Source: an uncultured Megamonas sp. (GTDB lineage: Bacteria > Bacillota_C > Negativicutes > Selenomonadales > Selenomonadaceae). From it: 9,718 nucleotides of DNA. A program made the position numbers and the translations under genes. Positions 6,484 through 9,718 of this stretch are shown one piece after another. Position 1 is the stretch's first letter. Every line of letters starts with the position of its first letter. Where the stretch lies: positions 1-9,718 of the forward strand of contig USPM01000028.1 of assembly GCA_900556715.1 (NCBI GenBank), given 5' to 3'. Under the pieces are notes generated by a model. The model was not told the DNA's origin, ran no database searches, and was given only the letters and a program-made list of their open reading frames with translations.

Positions 6484-8379
6484 ATGTCTGAAGCAAAAGC
6501 AGGAAATGTTGCTCAAGAAAAGATGCAAAAATTTGGTAGATTTTTAAGCGGAATGGTAATGCCAAATATCGGTGCATTTATCGCTTGGGGTTTACTCACA
6601 GCATTATTTATTCCAACTGGTTGGATACCAAATGAATATTTAGCAGCTGCAGGTGGCCCTATGTCAAAATGGTTAATTCCATTATTGATTGGTTATAGTG
6701 GTGGTAGTGCTATTTATCAACATCGTGGCGGTGTTTTAGGTGCTATCGCAACAGCTGGTATCATCGCTGGTTCTGACATTCCAATGTTCTTAGGAGCAAT
6801 GATTGTTGGTCCATTCGGTGGTTGGTGTATTAAAAAATTTGATGAAGCTTTCCAAGATAAAATCCCAACAGGATTTGAAATGCTCATTAATAACTTCTCT
6901 GCTGGTATTTTAGGTGGTATTTTAGCAATTCTTGCTTATGCTATCGTAGGTCCAGTAGTAAGTTCCTTGAATGATATTTTACGTGGTGGCGTTGAATTTA
7001 TCGTAAACTTAGGTCTTATTCCACTCGTATCTATTTTGGTTGAACCTGCAAAAGTATTATTCTTGAATAATGCTATCAACCATGGTGTATTCAGCCCAAT
7101 TGGTATTCAGGAATCTCAAGAACTTGGAAAATCCATCTTCTTTATGATTGAATCTAACCCAGGCCCTGGTCTTGGTGTATTACTTGCTTTCTGTTTAGTA
7201 GGTAAAGGCATGGCAAAAAGCTCTGCTCCAGGTGCAGTAATTATCCACTTCTTAGGTGGTATTCATGAAATTTACTTCCCATATATTCTCATGAAACCAA
7301 TCCTCTTATTAGCAGTTATTCCAGCAGGTATGGCTGGCGTATTCACATTAAGCGTTTTAAATGGTGGTCTTATCGCTCCAGCTTCTCCAGGTAGTATTTT
7401 TGCAATCTTAGCAATGACTCCAAAAGGAGCATATTTTGCAAATATCGCAGCAGTAGTAGTAGCTACAGCAGTATCCTTCGTAATCGCTTCTATCTTCATC
7501 AAAGCTTCTAAAGATGACGGTTCTTCCTTAGAAGAAGCTCAACAAAATATGCAAGATATGAAAAACCGTGGTAGCAAACGTGTTGAAAGTGATGTAGTAG
7601 TAAAAGGTAGCGAACTTAAGAAAATTATTTATGCTTGCGATGCAGGTATGGGTTCTTCCGCTATGGGTGCAAGTGCACTTCGCAATAAATTGAAAAAAGC
7701 AGGTTATGGATATATTTCTGTAACAAACTGTGCTATTGGTAATATTCCATCTGATGCTCAGATTGTAGTATCTCATGAAAAATTAGCAGACCGTGCAATT
7801 GCCGATTCTCCACAAGCTGAACATTTATTTGTACAAGATTTCATTAAAAATGATGTTTATGATATTATTTTAGCTAAATTACAAAATGTAGAAGCTAAAG
7901 TAGAAGAAGTTGCAGATAGCAAAGAAAATGCTGTTGAAGATGAAACTGTATTAAAACGTGAAAACATTAAAATGTGCTTAGATACAGTTACTAAAGAAGA
8001 AGCTATAAAAATGGCTGGTGAATTATTGTATAAATCTGGCTATGTTGGCAAAGAATATATTAATGGTATGCTTGCACGTGAACAAGATGTAAGCACATAC
8101 ATGGGACGTGGCATTGCTATTCCACATGGTGAAAATGCAGTAAAAGACACAGTTAAAAAATCAGGTATTGTAGTATTACAATTCCCTAATGGTGTAGAAT
8201 TTGGTACAGGTAAAGCAAAATTAGTTGTTGGTATCGCAGGTAAAGGCGACGAACATCTTGCTATCTTAGCTAATATTGCTATTGCTCTTGACGAATATAC
8301 TGATGAACAATTAGAAGAATTATTCGTTACAAAAGATAAAGAAGCTTTATATAACTTATTTACAAAATCTAATGATTAA
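6484..8379 (+). CDS. mtlA: Mannitol-specific PTS enzyme IICBA (permease)
   Basis: Membrane protein that imports D-mannitol and phosphorylates it to mannitol-1-phosphate, taking phosphate from HPr. All three units are in one 631-residue chain, close to the length of E. coli MtlA. IIC: about residues 15-340, many membrane segments, with the conserved GGIHEIYFPYI motif (Glu 262) and NHGVFSPIGIQES. IIB: about 377-470, active Cys 385 in YACDAGMGSSAMGA. A Glu/Val/Ala-rich linker follows at about 470-490. IIA: about 493-631, active His 548 in GRGIAIPHGE. All key residues are present, so no separate mtlF is needed. The ATG at 6484 follows a strong GGAGGG by 6 bases; the gene starts two bases after the mtlR stop. 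Codons such as ATC, TTC and CGT are more frequent than in mtlR, which suggests high expression. Minus-strand frames within it (for example 7272-7502) are shadows. Confidence 0.97.
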   Translation: MSEAKAGNVAQEKMQKFGRFLSGMVMPNIGAFIAWGLLTALFIPTGWIPNEYLAAAGGPMSKWLIPLLIGYSGGSAIYQHRGGVLGAIATAGIIAGSDIPMFLGAMIVGPFGGWCIKKFDEAFQDKIPTGFEMLINNFSAGILGGILAILAYAIVGPVVSSLNDILRGGVEFIVNLGLIPLVSILVEPAKVLFLNNAINHGVFSPIGIQESQELGKSIFFMIESNPGPGLGVLLAFCLVGKGMAKSSAPGAVIIHFLGGIHEIYFPYILMKPILLLAVIPAGMAGVFTLSVLNGGLIAPASPGSIFAILAMTPKGAYFANIAAVVVATAVSFVIASIFIKASKDDGSSLEEAQQNMQDMKNRGSKRVESDVVVKGSELKKIIYACDAGMGSSAMGASALRNKLKKAGYGYISVTNCAIGNIPSDAQIVVSHEKLADRAIADSPQAEHLFVQDFIKNDVYDIILAKLQNVEAKVEEVADSKENAVEDETVLKRENIKMCLDTVTKEEAIKMAGELLYKSGYVGKEYINGMLAREQDVSTYMGRGIAIPHGENAVKDTVKKSGIVVLQFPNGVEFGTGKAKLVVGIAGKGDEHLAILANIAIALDEYTDEQLEELFVTKDKEALYNLFTKSND

Positions 8380-8405
8380 GTTTTAGATAATAGGGGGTAT
8401 TTTAA

Positions 8406-9557
8406 ATGAAAGCAGTGCATTTTGGTGCTGGTAATATCGGTAGAGGTTTTATTGGAGAATTATTATATGAATCTGGTTTTTCTACAACTTTTGTTGATGT
8501 AGTAAAAGCAACTGTTGATTATATCAATGAAACAAATTCTTATGAAATGTATATCATTGATAATAATGAAAAGAAAGTAATTAAAAATGTAAAAGCTTTT
8601 TCTCCAATTACTAATGAAGCAGATATTGTGGAAGCAATTTGTGAAGCTGATTTAATTACAACATCTGTTTGTGTTGATAATTTAGATAAAATAGCTCCTA
8701 CACTTGCTAAAGGATTAAAAGAACGTTTAAATCGTGGCATAGGTAAAGTAGATGTTATGGCTTGTGAAAATGCTTTTTATGCTACAGATATGTTGAAAAA
8801 AGCTTTAGTAGAAAATACTAAAGCGCCAGTAACAGAAGAAGAACTTGATAAAGTAGGCGCTTTTCCAAATGTAGCTGTAGATAGAATTGCACTTAGCACA
8901 GTTATAAATGGCGTAAGAGTACCTCAAATTCAAGCAGCTTTTGAACTTGTTATTGAAAAAGATAAAATGGTAAATCCAGAAGCTCAACCAATTAAAGGTG
9001 CAGAATATGTAGAAAATCTTGGCATGTATCTTGAACGTAAACTCTATGTATTTAACTGTGGTCATGCTGCAACTGCATATTTTGGTTACCATAATAATTG
9101 TGAAACAATTCATGATGCTTTAGAAGTTCCAGAAATTAAAGCTGATGTAGTAGCTGTAATGAAAGAATCAGCTATGGCAATGACTAAAAAATATCCATTT
9201 AAATTTGAAGAATTAGAAGCTTATATCGAAAAAATCTTAAAACGTATTTCCTTAGAAGCATTACATGATGAAGTAGTACGTGTAGGTCGTTCTCCTATCC
9301 GTAAATTAAATCTTAAAGACCGTTTAGTAGGACCAGCTTTATTAGCTGAATCTTATGGTCTTGATAATACTCACTTAGCAAAAGCTATTGCTACAGGATA
9401 TACTTTTGATTATAAAGAAGATGAACAAGCTGTAGAAATTCAGGCTTATATTGCTGATAATGGCATTGAAAAAGCAGTAGAAAAATATTCTGGACTTACA
9501 GCAGATCAAAAACTTTATCAGCTTGTAATTGAAAATTATAAAGCTATTAAAGCTTAA
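8406..9557 (+). CDS. mtlD: Mannitol-1-phosphate 5-dehydrogenase
   Basis: Cytoplasmic NAD-dependent enzyme converting mannitol-1-phosphate to fructose-6-phosphate, which enters glycolysis. It has 383 residues, the normal length for bacterial MtlD. The N-terminal Rossmann fold shows the nucleotide-binding glycines in FGAGNIGRGFIGELL (6-20), followed by the ACENA segment (119-123). The catalytic segment KLYVFNCGHAATAY (212-225) contains the family's lysine (212), asparagine (217) and histidine (220). The C-terminal helical domain includes GRSPIRKL (294-301). The ATG at 8406 follows AGGGGG by about 8 bases. It lies 26 bases after mtlA with no terminator between, so it is the last gene of the operon, and a hairpin terminator follows. 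It works on the product made by MtlA. Confidence 0.97.
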   Translation: MKAVHFGAGNIGRGFIGELLYESGFSTTFVDVVKATVDYINETNSYEMYIIDNNEKKVIKNVKAFSPITNEADIVEAICEADLITTSVCVDNLDKIAPTLAKGLKERLNRGIGKVDVMACENAFYATDMLKKALVENTKAPVTEEELDKVGAFPNVAVDRIALSTVINGVRVPQIQAAFELVIEKDKMVNPEAQPIKGAEYVENLGMYLERKLYVFNCGHAATAYFGYHNNCETIHDALEVPEIKADVVAVMKESAMAMTKKYPFKFEELEAYIEKILKRISLEALHDEVVRVGRSPIRKLNLKDRLVGPALLAESYGLDNTHLAKAIATGYTFDYKEDEQAVEIQAYIADNGIEKAVEKYSGLTADQKLYQLVIENYKAIKA

Positions 9558-9594
9558 AACAAAGTTTTCCCCATTCCTATTCTAAATAAATAAG

Positions 9595-9626
9595 AAAAGC
9601 ACAGCTTATAATAAGCTGTGCTTTTT
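9595..9626. terminator. Bidirectional terminator between mtlD and the convergent gene
   Basis: GCACAGCTTA (9599-9608) pairs perfectly with TAAGCTGTGC (9612-9621) around a 3-base loop; AAAA on the left and TTTTT on the right extend the stem and give U-tracts in both directions. It lies 38 bases after the mtlD stop and just past the stop of the minus-strand gene entering from the right, so it should end both transcripts. Confidence 0.88.
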
Positions 9627-9629
9627 ATT

Positions 9630-9718
9630 TTATTTTTGTTTACTGATTATATATTTATCTGTAGCAAAATCAAGCATTTCTTGCCATGTTTTGAATTGAG
9701 TATTTTTAGCTACATGTT
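9630..9718 (-). CDS. C-terminal end of an unidentified convergent gene (5' part beyond window)
   Basis: On the minus strand one frame is open from the right edge to a TAA at 9632-9630. It encodes 28 residues beginning HVAKNTQFKTWQEML and ending in KYIISKQK. The other two minus-strand frames have stop codons within the first four codons. The position of the stop, next to a bidirectional terminator, supports a real gene end. The fragment is too short to identify; no known motif is visible. The Lys-rich hydrophilic end suggests a cytosolic C-terminus. Confidence 0.6.
   Translation of the reverse strand, partial: HVAKNTQFKTWQEMLDFATDKYIISKQK

Noticed and set aside
7272..7776. Two minus-strand open frames inside mtlA
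   Set aside because: Both are antisense to conserved IIC and IIB coding sequence, with no start signals or recognisable motifs.
8540..9113. Two minus-strand open frames inside mtlD
   Set aside because: Antisense to an intact dehydrogenase. The longer one is rich in Cys, Phe and Tyr, typical of reverse translation of A/T-rich coding DNA.

Overview
The window looks like chromosomal DNA from a low-GC Firmicute, most likely a member of the Negativicutes (a Megamonas/Selenomonas-type genome). This placement rests on the strong A/T bias, the style of the sensor kinase, and recall that small proteins like the 108-residue one here occur in that group. It is an inference, not a database result. I see no phage, transposon, CRISPR array, tRNA or rRNA.

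Layout, left to right. (1) Positions 1-820, minus strand: the N-terminal 273 residues of an exported protein of unknown function that seems to hold two related domains; it runs off the left edge and has its own promoter. (2) 901-3317, minus strand: a two-component system, an OmpR/PhoB-type response regulator followed by a membrane-bound PhoR-like histidine kinase, with a terminator behind it. (3) 3318-3867: a 550-base stretch without a protein gene. It holds the regulator's promoter, a strong hairpin terminator, and a probable 6S RNA gene on the minus strand with its own promoter. A divergent promoter there drives a 108-residue orphan protein (3868-4194, plus). The two divergent promoters share a near-identical 12-bp motif over their -35 elements, in inverted orientation. 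(4) 4195-9557, plus strand: a complete mannitol operon, mtlR-mtlA-mtlD, with one promoter in front of mtlR and a terminator after mtlD. (5) 9630-9718, minus strand: the last 28 codons of a convergent gene entering from the right edge, sharing the hairpin terminator with mtlD.

How the genes work together. MtlA is a full-length mannitol phosphotransferase permease (IIC-IIB-IIA in one chain) that imports mannitol as mannitol-1-phosphate. MtlD oxidises this to fructose-6-phosphate for glycolysis. MtlR is a PTS-controlled activator that should sense PTS phosphorylation state through its PRD, EIIB-like and EIIA-like domains. The two-component system senses an unknown envelope or nutrient signal. 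The 6S RNA would bind housekeeping RNA polymerase holoenzyme and adjust transcription with growth phase.

No clearly new biological system is visible. The least expected signals are the unannotated 6S RNA locus and the mirrored promoter motif it shares with the orphan gene, followed by an AACCGGTT palindrome just downstream of the mtlR promoter.
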